From assembly GCA_964465385.1 (NCBI GenBank), contig CAYXIM010000088.1, forward strand, positions 1-6,048: 6,048 bases of DNA, read 5' to 3'. The translations under genes and the position numbers were made by a program. Below, in pieces: positions 1-5,340 of this stretch. The notes under the pieces were generated by a model. That model made no database searches, was not told where the DNA came from, and saw nothing but the letters and a program-made list of their open reading frames with translations. Source of the DNA: JAAYBY01 sp964465385. Lineage in GTDB: Bacteria; Bacillota; Clostridia; Saccharofermentanales; UBA5734. How positions within the stretch are numbered: position 1 is the first letter of the stretch; every line of letters starts with the position of its first letter.

Positions 1-1
1 G

Positions 2-172
2 ATCGCATTGATTCGTGAAACACTGGGCTTTGGCACCATTTTTGGCTTTCCTGTCAACGTCTTGCAGCTGGATCACTGGACGATCATGGTCATGGCGCCG
101 TCAGCCTTTTTCATCATCGGCGTGTTGATCTGGATTGTGTCCAACCGGCTGGACCGTAAGAAAGGCCGCTAA
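2..172 (+). CDS. nqrD: Na+-translocating NADH:quinone oxidoreductase subunit D, C-terminal end (partial)
   Basis: The last 56 codons of a gene that begins left of the window, ending in TAA at 170-172. NqrD is an integral membrane subunit of Na+-NQR; with NqrE it forms the membrane core and holds half of an intramembrane iron-sulfur site. The visible part has an RETLGFGTIFG segment, a short loop, and a last hydrophobic helix with APSAFFIIGVLIW, then a basic tail (NRLDRKKGR). The RE-x-G-x-G-x-x-FG pattern and the PSAFF(I/L)IG(L/V)LIW helix are the usual end of NqrD. The paralogue RnfE shares the first pattern, but as I recall it lacks the PSAFF helix. NqrE and NqrF follow in the standard order with a 26-bp gap, which supports NqrD. 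The catalytic cysteines lie outside the window. Confidence 0.88.
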   Translation: MALIRETLGFGTIFGFPVNVLQLDHWTIMVMAPSAFFIIGVLIWIVSNRLDRKKGR

Positions 173-184
173 GCCGCAGCGCAT

Positions 185-191
185 AAGGAGG
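185..191 (+). promoter_or_regulatory. Ribosome binding site of nqrE
   Basis: AAGGAGG lies 7 bases before the ATG at 199. It is a near-consensus Shine-Dalgarno sequence and fixes the nqrE start. Confidence 0.8.
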
Positions 192-198
192 CGAACCC

Positions 199-795
199 AT
201 GGAAGCACCGGCCATCAGTCCTTTGATCATCTTTTTTGCGTCGATCCTGACCAGTAACATGATCTTGTCCAATTTCCTGGGCATGTGTTCGTTCATTTCC
301 ATTTCCAATGAATACAAGACCGCATCCGGGTTGGGCAAAGCGGTCCTGATCGTCATGGTCCTGACCATGGCCATCAACTATGCGGCCTATCACCTGGTTA
401 TCAAGCCTTTGGACCTCATTTACATCCAATACATCATCTACATCATCATCATTGCGGCAACAGTCCAGATTCTGGAAATGGCCATGGATCGTTTTTTGCC
501 AGACCTCTACATCAAGCTGGGCATCTTTTTGCCACTGATCACAGTTAACTGTGCTATTCTGGGTATCACGCTCTTTATGGTTATCCGCCACTACACCTTC
601 CTCCAGTCCATGCTTTTTGCAGCGGGCAGCGGCTTAGGCTGGTGGCTGGCCATCAATGCCCTGGCGGCTATCCGTGAAAAAATTGCCAGAAACAAATTGC
701 CCAGAGGGCTGGCCGGTCCCGGCATCGCCTTTATCATCACCGGTCTCATGGCGCTGGCTTTTGTGGGCTTTACCGGTCTGTTCTCGGTTCAGTGA
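199..795 (+). CDS. nqrE: Na+-translocating NADH:quinone oxidoreductase subunit E
   Basis: A 198-residue integral membrane protein of the NqrE/RnfA family, at the usual family length. It has six likely membrane segments (about residues 8-30, 48-68, 74-94, 106-126, 135-157 and 172-195). Two conserved cysteines stand where the family ligates the intramembrane iron-sulfur centre shared with NqrD: C30 in FLGMC and C118 in FLPLITVNCAI. The later stretch GWWLAINALAAIREKI, followed by LPRGLAGPGIAFI and GLMALAF, matches NqrE better than RnfA. NqrE's role is to relay electrons across the membrane between the NqrF ferredoxin domain and the FMN of NqrC. It lies 26 bp after nqrD and 24 bp before nqrF, so the three are surely co-transcribed; the promoter is left of the window. 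RnfA is the only real alternative, and the NqrF neighbour argues against it. Confidence 0.93.
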   Translation: MEAPAISPLIIFFASILTSNMILSNFLGMCSFISISNEYKTASGLGKAVLIVMVLTMAINYAAYHLVIKPLDLIYIQYIIYIIIIAATVQILEMAMDRFLPDLYIKLGIFLPLITVNCAILGITLFMVIRHYTFLQSMLFAAGSGLGWWLAINALAAIREKIARNKLPRGLAGPGIAFIITGLMALAFVGFTGLFSVQ

Positions 796-819
796 CGACA
801 AGAGAAGGGGTAGCATAGC

Positions 820-1914
820 ATGTTTTTGACAACGGTTCTGAGCTTATCATCCATATCGGTTCTCTTGGCTGGCTTCATCATCCTGGCCGAAAGCCGGCTA
901 AATGATTACGGGGACTGCGCCATTGATATCAATGACCAAGACCGCCTCTTGACGGTCCGGGGTGGCGTGTCTCTCTTGTCCGCCCTGGCTGAACATAAAA
1001 TTTTCATTCCGTCGGCCTGTGGGGGAAAAGCAACCTGCGGCCTGTGCAAAGTCACCGTGCTGGAAGGTGGTGGCCCCTTGCTGCCAACCGAAGAGCCCTA
1101 CCTGACCCGGGAAGAGCAAGAAGACAAGGTCAGGCTGTCCTGTCAGGTCAAGATCAAGCAAAACATCCGCATCCTGATTCCAGAAGACCTGTTCAACATC
1201 CGGGCCTACCAGACACGTGTGACCCAAATCGATGACCTGACCCACGACATCAAGGGCTTGACCTTGCAGCTGATTGAGCCCGAAACCATCCACTTTAAGG
1301 CAGGCCAATACGTCCAGCTTTACAGCAAGCCCTTCGGCAAGATCAAGGAATCGGTTTTCAGGGCCTACTCCATGGCTTCCGTTCCTTCTGAGAGAACCAG
1401 CATTGAGCTGATTGTCCGCTTGGTTCCAGAGGGCATTTGCACAACATTTGTCCACCAGGCGGTTTCACTTGGGGATGACTTGCAGGTCAGTGGCCCCTTC
1501 GGAGATTTTTATTTGCGGGGCAACGCCAAAAAACTGGTCTTTATCGCGGGAGGATCTGGCCTGGCGCCCATCCGTTCCCTGATCCTGGATATCTTGGAAA
1601 AAGGGCTCCCGTTTGACATGGTTTTCTTTTTCGGGGCGGTCACCCGTAAAGATCTCTATTACCTGGACTTTTTCGGTGACCTGGCCGAAAAACACGACCA
1701 TTTCTCATTCATCCCAGCCCTGTCCGCACCTGCGCCCGGCGATGACTGGACCGGAGAAACCGGCTTGATTACGGAAGTGGTTGCCCGCCATGTGACAGAC
1801 GGTGCAGACACAGAAGCTTACTTGTGTGGCAGCCCGGGTATGATCAATGCCTGCCTGACGGTCCTGCATGACAAAGGGATTCCAGATGACCGGATTTTCT
1901 ATGACAAGTTTTAA
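820..1914 (+). CDS. nqrF: Na+-translocating NADH:quinone oxidoreductase subunit F, compact form
   Basis: The 364-residue NADH-oxidising subunit of Na+-NQR. It has one N-terminal membrane anchor (about residues 2-24). A plant-type [2Fe-2S] ferredoxin domain follows (about 33-122), with C67, C73, C76 and C108 in CX5CX2CX31C spacing. Next is an FAD-binding domain (about 128-233) with RAYSMAS at 181-187 and SGPFGDFY at 224-231. The NADH domain carries the nucleotide loop GGSGLAPIRS at 244-253 and CGSPGM at 336-341. The protein ends in an aromatic residue, F364. Hydride passes from NADH to FAD to [2Fe-2S] to the NqrD/E centre. An AGAAGGGG site at 803-810 supports the ATG at 820. The Vibrio-type protein is about 407 residues; here the stretch between GQYVQL (162-167) and RAYS is much shorter. 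A related ferredoxin-linked flavin reductase is possible from sequence alone, but the operon context makes NqrF firm. Confidence 0.92.
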   Translation: MFLTTVLSLSSISVLLAGFIILAESRLNDYGDCAIDINDQDRLLTVRGGVSLLSALAEHKIFIPSACGGKATCGLCKVTVLEGGGPLLPTEEPYLTREEQEDKVRLSCQVKIKQNIRILIPEDLFNIRAYQTRVTQIDDLTHDIKGLTLQLIEPETIHFKAGQYVQLYSKPFGKIKESVFRAYSMASVPSERTSIELIVRLVPEGICTTFVHQAVSLGDDLQVSGPFGDFYLRGNAKKLVFIAGGSGLAPIRSLILDILEKGLPFDMVFFFGAVTRKDLYYLDFFGDLAEKHDHFSFIPALSAPAPGDDWTGETGLITEVVARHVTDGADTEAYLCGSPGMINACLTVLHDKGIPDDRIFYDKF

Positions 1915-1915
1915 C

Positions 1916-1925
1916 GGTGGTGATC
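1916..1925 (+). promoter_or_regulatory. Ribosome binding site that decides the GTG start of the next gene
   Basis: GGTGGTGATC differs from the ideal anti-16S match GGAGGTGATC at one base. It begins two bases after the nqrF stop codon. Its core ends 8 bases before the GTG at 1929. In-frame GTG codons at 1917 and 1920 lie inside the site itself, so they are unlikely starts. An ATG at 1927 is out of frame and followed at once by a stop. Confidence 0.6.
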
Positions 1926-1928
1926 GAT

Positions 1929-2390
1929 GTGAAACAAACCCCTGAAGAAAAGCGCATTGAAAACAACATGGAACCCGGCGCGCTGTCCGCTGGTGGTTTT
2001 CTGGGCACAGACCCCAGATCGCTGTGGACCATCATCCGGGACGATGCCCTGACGGTTCGACAGCTTGGCTTGACCCACCAGCAAATCGCTGACCAGATGA
2101 CCGCATTGACGCAAATAGCGCAAACTGGCCTGGGAGCACCGGTCAAGCATGGTACCCTCGACCTGTGGGTGGAAGAGTTCCGCGGCCGGATTTTTTGCCC
2201 TTTCCGGGACAAGGCGGCCTTTGGCAAACGGATGACGGTTTGCCAACACCGAGACAGCGGCCAGCAGATCCGCTGGTCAGACCTCAACATCCACATGATT
2301 GAAGCCCACGGTTTCTATGAAGGGCAGGGTTCTGCCTTCCGTGTTGATCCGCGAACCTTTGCCGCTTTATGCGCACCAAAAAAGCACTGA
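1929..2390 (+). CDS. Uncharacterised soluble protein at the end of the nqr operon
   Basis: I do not recognise a named family. With the GTG at 1929 as start the protein has 153 residues, no signal peptide and no membrane segment. The N-terminal half (to about residue 70) looks helical, with FLGTDPRSLWTII at 24-36 and LGLTHQQIADQM at 46-57. The C-terminal half is more distinctive: RGRIFCPF at 85-92, C105 and H107, then WSDLNIHMIEAHGFYEG at 116-132 and FRVDP at 137-141. C90, C105, H107, H122, H127 and C148 could bind a metal, but the spacing fits no zinc finger I know. The motif-rich second half suggests a conserved family, not a chance ORF. Base composition and codon use resemble nqrF, and the 14-bp gap after nqrF implies co-transcription. 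The final codons and the TGA stop lie inside the left arm of the terminator hairpin. It is not NqrM, which is a small membrane protein. A role in Na+-NQR is possible only by position. Confidence 0.75.
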   Translation: MKQTPEEKRIENNMEPGALSAGGFLGTDPRSLWTIIRDDALTVRQLGLTHQQIADQMTALTQIAQTGLGAPVKHGTLDLWVEEFRGRIFCPFRDKAAFGKRMTVCQHRDSGQQIRWSDLNIHMIEAHGFYEGQGSAFRVDPRTFAALCAPKKH

Positions 2391-2412
2391 CTCAGGCAGT
2401 CAGTGCTTTTTT
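2378..2412. terminator. Bidirectional intrinsic terminator between convergent operons
   Basis: A perfect 15-bp inverted repeat (2378-2392 with 2398-2412) encloses a 5-base loop, CAGGC. The arms are A6 then GCACTGACT, and AGTCAGTGC then T6, so each strand reads as a GC-containing hairpin followed by a U run. It sits between the end of the nqr operon (+) and the end of the YtxH/DUF948 unit (-, stop at 2425-2427), and should serve both. The TGA stop of the upstream gene (2388-2390) lies within the left arm. Confidence 0.92.
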
Positions 2413-2424
2413 ATAGGTACGCCT

Positions 2425-2931
2425 TCATTTGCGTTTTTTGCGCGCGTTGCTTTTCTTCCTGCCTGCCAGAAATGTCACCACCGAAAGACCCTGACGCACG
2501 ATATCGAGGATGGTGTTCAAGTGCGGTCCTCTGGCTGCTTGGCCCGGACGAAAAAAGGAAGAAATCCCCTGGCCAACTGATTTGGCGGCGCCACCAACGG
2601 CCTCCACACCTTCCCGGACAGTCCCGGTGACCCCTTCAATGTCTTTAAGCACTGCGGGTACCGATTCCCGGGCTGACTGGCTGAGTACATTGACATGATC
2701 GGCCACTTCATCCAGCTTCTGAACCAGATCCGGCAGATCGGAAAGTGAGCGGGTGATGGGTTCGTTGACCTCGTCGACCAGCTGGTCAATTTTGCCAACG
2801 GTCCGGTTCAGACGGGCAATCAAGACAATGAGATAAATAGCCAGAATGATGCCAGAAAGAATCAACAAGGCCTTCAAGAGTTCCATCAAATCCAAGGTGA
2901 CTGTTGTTGCCAACGCCTGCGTGAGAAGCAT
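2425..2931 (-). CDS. DUF948-type (YtxG-like) membrane-anchored helical protein
   Basis: A 168-residue protein with one membrane helix near the N terminus (about residues 18-39), then a long polar and amphipathic helical region. Regular spacing of hydrophobic residues in segments such as VGKIDQLVDEVNEPI and LVQKLDEVADHVNVLSQSA is coiled-coil-like. A glycine-rich stretch follows (about 110-128), and the C terminus is strongly basic (GRKKSNARKKRK). This is the layout of DUF948 proteins such as Bacillus subtilis YtxG, whose biochemical role is unknown. The start at 2931 is backed by GAGGG about 7 bases upstream; the internal Met16 has no such site. It is the second gene of a two-gene unit, 58 bp after the YtxH-like gene, and ends at the shared terminator. 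In B. subtilis the ytxG-ytxH-ytxJ operon belongs to the general stress regulon; stress control here is only inferred. Confidence 0.72.
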   Translation of the reverse strand: MLLTQALATTVTLDLMELLKALLILSGIILAIYLIVLIARLNRTVGKIDQLVDEVNEPITRSLSDLPDLVQKLDEVADHVNVLSQSARESVPAVLKDIEGVTGTVREGVEAVGGAAKSVGQGISSFFRPGQAARGPHLNTILDIVRQGLSVVTFLAGRKKSNARKKRK

Positions 2932-2989
2932 GATTATCCCTCATTTCATGTGGTTTACAAGAGTAAACGGTAAAAAACGACAGCGGGTG

Positions 2990-3304
2990 TCACGCTTCTT
3001 CTGAGGCATCATCGGCCTCAAGGGCTTCCTCAACGTCTTCTTTGACTTTGCTGGCTTTTTCCCTGATGGCCTCAAATTTTTCCTTGGCCACCTCTGCCAC
3101 GTGCTGGGCAGATTCTTTTACTTTTTCAGCTCCCATTTTTGCCCCTTCGCTGATGTCTGCCCGGGTTTCTTTTCCAGACTTGGGTGCAAAAAGCAGACCC
3201 GCAGCAGCGCCCAGCAACAGGCCAATCGTTAATCCGGTGCAGGCATTGCGTCGTGCGCGGCGTTCGTAGGTTCCATCCAGGGCGTTTCTGATTTGTCTTA
3301 ACAT
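2990..3304 (-). CDS. YtxH-family small membrane protein
   Basis: A 104-residue protein. A short basic N-terminal stretch (ERRARRN at 14-20) precedes a glycine- and alanine-rich membrane segment (about 22-40). The family signature LLFAPKSGKETR follows at 37-48, where the helix runs into an APxSGxxxR motif. The rest is a charged, alanine-, lysine- and glutamate-rich helix with an acidic end (EEALEADDASEEA). This is the standard YtxH domain layout; the molecular function is unknown, though members are often stress-induced. I chose the ATG at 3304 because AAAGGAGGAG sits 6-7 bases upstream. A longer reading from 3355 would add 17 polar residues with no ribosome site and would read through that Shine-Dalgarno. 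It is the first gene of a unit with the DUF948 protein. Confidence 0.82.
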   Translation of the reverse strand: MLRQIRNALDGTYERRARRNACTGLTIGLLLGAAAGLLFAPKSGKETRADISEGAKMGAEKVKESAQHVAEVAKEKFEAIREKASKVKEDVEEALEADDASEEA

Positions 3305-3396
3305 AAACAGCTCCTCCTTTGGCCGGTTCTTGTGTTGCCTGCCGTGTTCTGGCAAGCGTGTGTTACAACAGAAGAACTTAAAATAACTCTATAGTT

Positions 3397-3425
3397 AGTA
3401 TAGCACGAAAAAAACAGCCGGTCAT
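3397..3425 (-). promoter_or_regulatory. Candidate promoter for the YtxH/DUF948 unit
   Basis: On the - strand, ATGACC (3425-3420, 4 of 6 to TTGACA) is followed after 17 bp by TATACT (3402-3397, 5 of 6 to TATAAT), typical of a housekeeping sigma-70/SigA promoter. It would start transcription near 3390 and give a leader of about 85 bases. I see no clear SigB-type GTTTAA...GGGTAT pair, so stress-sigma control is not shown by the sequence. Confidence 0.45.
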
Positions 3426-3452
3426 GAAACTTGTGTTACCAGCGAAAGGGTT

Positions 3453-3481
3453 TTGCCAGAGCGGATGGCATCCGGTACACT
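3453..3481 (+). promoter_or_regulatory. Candidate promoter for the NagB-like gene
   Basis: TTGCCA (3453-3458, 5 of 6 to TTGACA), a 17-bp spacer and TACACT (3476-3481, 4 of 6 to TATAAT). It would start transcription near 3488, about 40 bases before the TTG start. It is divergent from the promoter of the YtxH unit, the two -35 elements being about 27 bp apart. Confidence 0.45.
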
Positions 3482-3513
3482 TGAAACCAGAAGCAAGTGC
3501 AACTCAAATGAGT

Positions 3514-3520
3514 GGAGGTA
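3514..3520 (+). promoter_or_regulatory. Ribosome binding site supporting a TTG start
   Basis: GGAGGTA has its core 9 bases before the TTG at 3528. An in-frame TAA (3519-3521) overlaps the site, so no earlier start in this frame is possible. The next in-frame ATG is 26 codons inside the gene and has no such site. Confidence 0.65.
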
Positions 3521-3527
3521 AGCTGTC

Positions 3528-4463
3528 TTGAACACTGATTTTTCTTTTGAATCAGCCCCCTGGATCCCGTTTCGTGATGAAGCTGTCTTGTCCAGGCTGC
3601 GCCGCATGACCCGTGAAGACCTGCTTGAACACAAAAACCCCTTGTTCAGGATTCATATTGTGGATTCCGTTGAGGGTGTCCAGGTTGCTGACATGGTGCT
3701 GCGCATCCAGCAATCTGACTTGATGGACCAGAAGACGGTCATGATCTGCCCCAACCCGGCACCTGCCGCTTATGGTGCGGTTGCTGAAGCCATCAACCGC
3801 TTTCGCATCAATTGCCGAAACGTCCACTTGTTTGCCATGGATGAATGGGCCAATGAAGATGGGGTGGTGGCGCCCCCGGACTGGAAACCAGGCTTGACCC
3901 ACTCTTTTTTGAACCATTTCATCTACCGCATTGACCCGGATCTGAGGATGCCGCTCCGACAGGTTTTTTATTTCACCACACAAAACGTGGCTGATTATTC
4001 CAAGATCCTTGAAGCAGCTGGCGGTGCGGACATCTGCTACAGCGGCCCAGGCTGGTCGGGTCACCTGGCTTTCATTGATCCGGGCGCACCTGAATTTGCG
4101 GCTGACACGGTTGAGGCTTTTTTGGCCATGGGCTCCCGCCTGGTGACCTTGCACCCGACAACCATCCACCAACAGGCTCTGCACGGTTGCTTTGGCGCAT
4201 CCGGGGACCTGGCCAGCATACCCACACGGGGCGCAACCATTGGCCCGCTGGATGTTGCGCGTTCCCGCCACCGGTTGGAAATGCACGCCCTCTCTGTACG
4301 TGGGACAGAGGTGTCCTGGCAGCGCATGATGTCCCGGCTGGTCACCCATGGGCCGGTGACACCGGCTGTGCCATCTTCCATCCTGCAAACCATGGAAACA
4401 GATGTCTATCTTTCAGAGAACATAGCCAGGCCTTTCCAATGTGAGAACACGGTCGGCTATTGA
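3528..4463 (+). CDS. NagB/glucosamine-6-phosphate isomerase-like protein with altered active-site positions
   Basis: A 311-residue protein of the NagB/RpiA sugar-isomerase superfamily. After a divergent N terminus, FAMDEWAN (102-109) matches the NagB FNMDEY block with the general base (D72 in E. coli, D105 here). YSGPGWSGHLAFIDPG (171-186) matches the GGxGxDGHIAFNEPG block, and GATIGPLDV followed by RLEMHAL matches the later core. NagB deaminates and isomerises glucosamine-6-phosphate to fructose-6-phosphate. Here the D of DGH is S177 (H179 is kept), the E of NEP is D184, and the glycine-rich phosphate loop is replaced by CPNPAPAAYG (74-83). The protein is also about 45 residues longer than E. 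coli NagB (266). I recall similar proteins annotated as glucosamine-6-phosphate isomerase in Clostridia, so this looks like a stable subfamily, not decay. Substrate and activity are uncertain. It appears monocistronic and overlaps the end of tcdA by 7 bp on the opposite strand. Confidence 0.78.
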   Translation: MNTDFSFESAPWIPFRDEAVLSRLRRMTREDLLEHKNPLFRIHIVDSVEGVQVADMVLRIQQSDLMDQKTVMICPNPAPAAYGAVAEAINRFRINCRNVHLFAMDEWANEDGVVAPPDWKPGLTHSFLNHFIYRIDPDLRMPLRQVFYFTTQNVADYSKILEAAGGADICYSGPGWSGHLAFIDPGAPEFAADTVEAFLAMGSRLVTLHPTTIHQQALHGCFGASGDLASIPTRGATIGPLDVARSRHRLEMHALSVRGTEVSWQRMMSRLVTHGPVTPAVPSSILQTMETDVYLSENIARPFQCENTVGY

Positions 4464-5182
4464 GGGCTGCTGTCAGAAGCGGGGCGAATCAGGTCTTCAA
4501 TCACCCGGCTGGCAAGCACCAGGCCAGCTGACGCCGGGACGGTTGCAATGCTGCCGATGGCCCGGGTGTGACCGATCACAGCCTGTGGATCCACAAGGGT
4601 GGGTTGCTCACGTGAATAGACCACCGTCAATTGGTGGATATCCTCCTGGCGTAAGCGCCGGCGAATGGTCCGGCACAGGGGGCAAACAGCAGTGTCAGCG
4701 ATGTCTGCCAGTTCAAAACGTGTTGGGTCCAGCTTGTTTCCAGCACCCATACAGCTGATAATTGCCAGTCCCAAGTGTTTGGCCCGCTTAATGAGGCCAA
4801 CTTTTGAGGGGACCGAATCAATGGCGTCAACAACATAATCTAAATCAGCCGTCAGCAGGCCGAAGGGGTCTTCAGGGGTGAAAAAGAGCTTGTGGGCTTC
4901 AACCTGCGCCTGGGGGTTAATGGATAGAATACGTTCCTTCATGACCTCCACCTTGGCTTGCCCCAAGGTGTGGTGGTTGGCATGGACCTGCCGGTTGACG
5001 TTGCTGGCTTCGATGAGGTCGTGGTCAACCAGCCTGAAAAAACCGATTCCTGACCGAGCCAGGGCTTCGACCGCATAGGACCCAACACCACCGATGCCAA
5101 AAACCGCCACCCGCGCTTTTTTAAGCCGGGCCAGGGCCGCTTGGCCGATCAGCCATTCTGTTCTTTCCCAAGTCTGGTTCAT
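4457..5182 (-). CDS. tcdA: tRNA threonylcarbamoyladenosine dehydratase (ThiF/E1-like)
   Basis: A 241-residue E1-like adenylating enzyme of the ThiF/MoeB superfamily. TcdA uses ATP to cyclise the t6A modification at position 37 of ANN-decoding tRNAs to ct6A in the cytoplasm. It has an N-terminal RTEWLIG, the nucleotide loop GIGGVGS (29-35), D53 in LVDHD, and the SNVNRQ block (60-65) with the conserved Arg finger R64. K77 follows in GQAK, then VDAID (118-122), SCMGAG (143-148) and CPLC (167-170). The length is near that of E. coli TcdA (268). MoeB and ThiF are less likely because the C-terminal half, with its CPL-x-R and RR-R-LR helix, is TcdA-like. The ATG at 5182 has GGGAGG 5 bases upstream; an upstream ATG at 5224 would overlap the promoter and lacks a ribosome site. 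It converges on the NagB-like gene with a 7-bp overlap and no terminator between them. Confidence 0.88.
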   Translation of the reverse strand: MNQTWERTEWLIGQAALARLKKARVAVFGIGGVGSYAVEALARSGIGFFRLVDHDLIEASNVNRQVHANHHTLGQAKVEVMKERILSINPQAQVEAHKLFFTPEDPFGLLTADLDYVVDAIDSVPSKVGLIKRAKHLGLAIISCMGAGNKLDPTRFELADIADTAVCPLCRTIRRRLRQEDIHQLTVVYSREQPTLVDPQAVIGHTRAIGSIATVPASAGLVLASRVIEDLIRPASDSSPQ

Positions 5183-5224
5183 GGTTGCCTCCCGCAACGG
5201 ATCTGCCGTTTGCAAACATGGCAA

Positions 5225-5252
5225 AGTATACCATGAATCTGGGCCTTGTACA
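5225..5252 (-). promoter_or_regulatory. Candidate extended -10 promoter for tcdA
   Basis: On the - strand, TATACT (5230-5225) is directly preceded by TGG (5233-5231), the TGn of an extended -10. TGTACA (5252-5247, 4 of 6 to TTGACA) lies 16 bp upstream. Transcription would start near 5218, giving a leader of about 36 bases before the ATG at 5182. Confidence 0.5.
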
Positions 5253-5273
5253 GGTCTGGGACCGCCGTTCTGG

Positions 5274-5303
5274 TTGCAGAAGAGGGGGGCAATGTGGTAG
5301 ATT
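5274..5303 (+). promoter_or_regulatory. Weak candidate promoter for the glycosyltransferase gene
   Basis: TTGCAG (5274-5279, 3 of 6) and TAGATT (5298-5303, 4 of 6) are separated by 18 bp, with a start expected near 5310. The match is poor. It is listed because this gene is divergent from tcdA and needs its own promoter in this gap. Confidence 0.2.
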
Positions 5304-5340
5304 GCATTTGGACCTGAAGCAAACAGAAAGGCTAGTGCAC

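Noticed and set aside
427..453. Run of ATC/ATT-rich sequence in nqrE that looks like a short repeat.
   Set aside because: It encodes consecutive isoleucines of a membrane helix; codon bias explains it.
2..795. Assignment of the membrane genes to an Rnf complex (RnfE, RnfA).
   Set aside because: The NqrD-type PSAFF helix, the NqrE-type C-terminal blocks and the adjacent NqrF all favour Na+-NQR.
898..1455. Open frame of 185 codons on the - strand inside nqrF.
   Set aside because: It is antisense to a well-supported gene, with low-complexity, non-family-like composition and no start signal.
2953..2968. Small inverted repeat GTTTAC-AAGA-GTAAAC between the YtxH-like and DUF948 genes.
   Set aside because: The stem is only 6 AT-rich base pairs and no T run follows on the coding strand. 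It is too weak to call a terminator or processing site.
3335..3355. Inverted repeat TTGCC...GGCAA in the leader of the YtxH-like gene, considered as a riboswitch or attenuator.
   Set aside because: A 5-bp stem with an 11-base loop is expected by chance. There is no terminator or anti-terminator arrangement, and I recognise no riboswitch class.
3552..4388. Long open frame on the - strand (278 codons) opposite the NagB-like gene.
   Set aside because: It is a shadow frame with no ribosome site and no recognisable motif, while the + strand frame has clear superfamily motifs.
5183..5224. Longer tcdA start at 5224, adding 14 residues.
   Set aside because: It has no ribosome site and would begin inside the candidate promoter; GGGAGG 5 bases before the ATG at 5182 is decisive.
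5233..5340. Possible 36-residue N-terminal extension of the glycosyltransferase from an ATG at 5233.
   Set aside because: The frame is open, but there is no ribosome site before 5233, the extension is unlike GT2 sequence, and the ATG at 5341 fits both the family start and a nearby GAAAGG.
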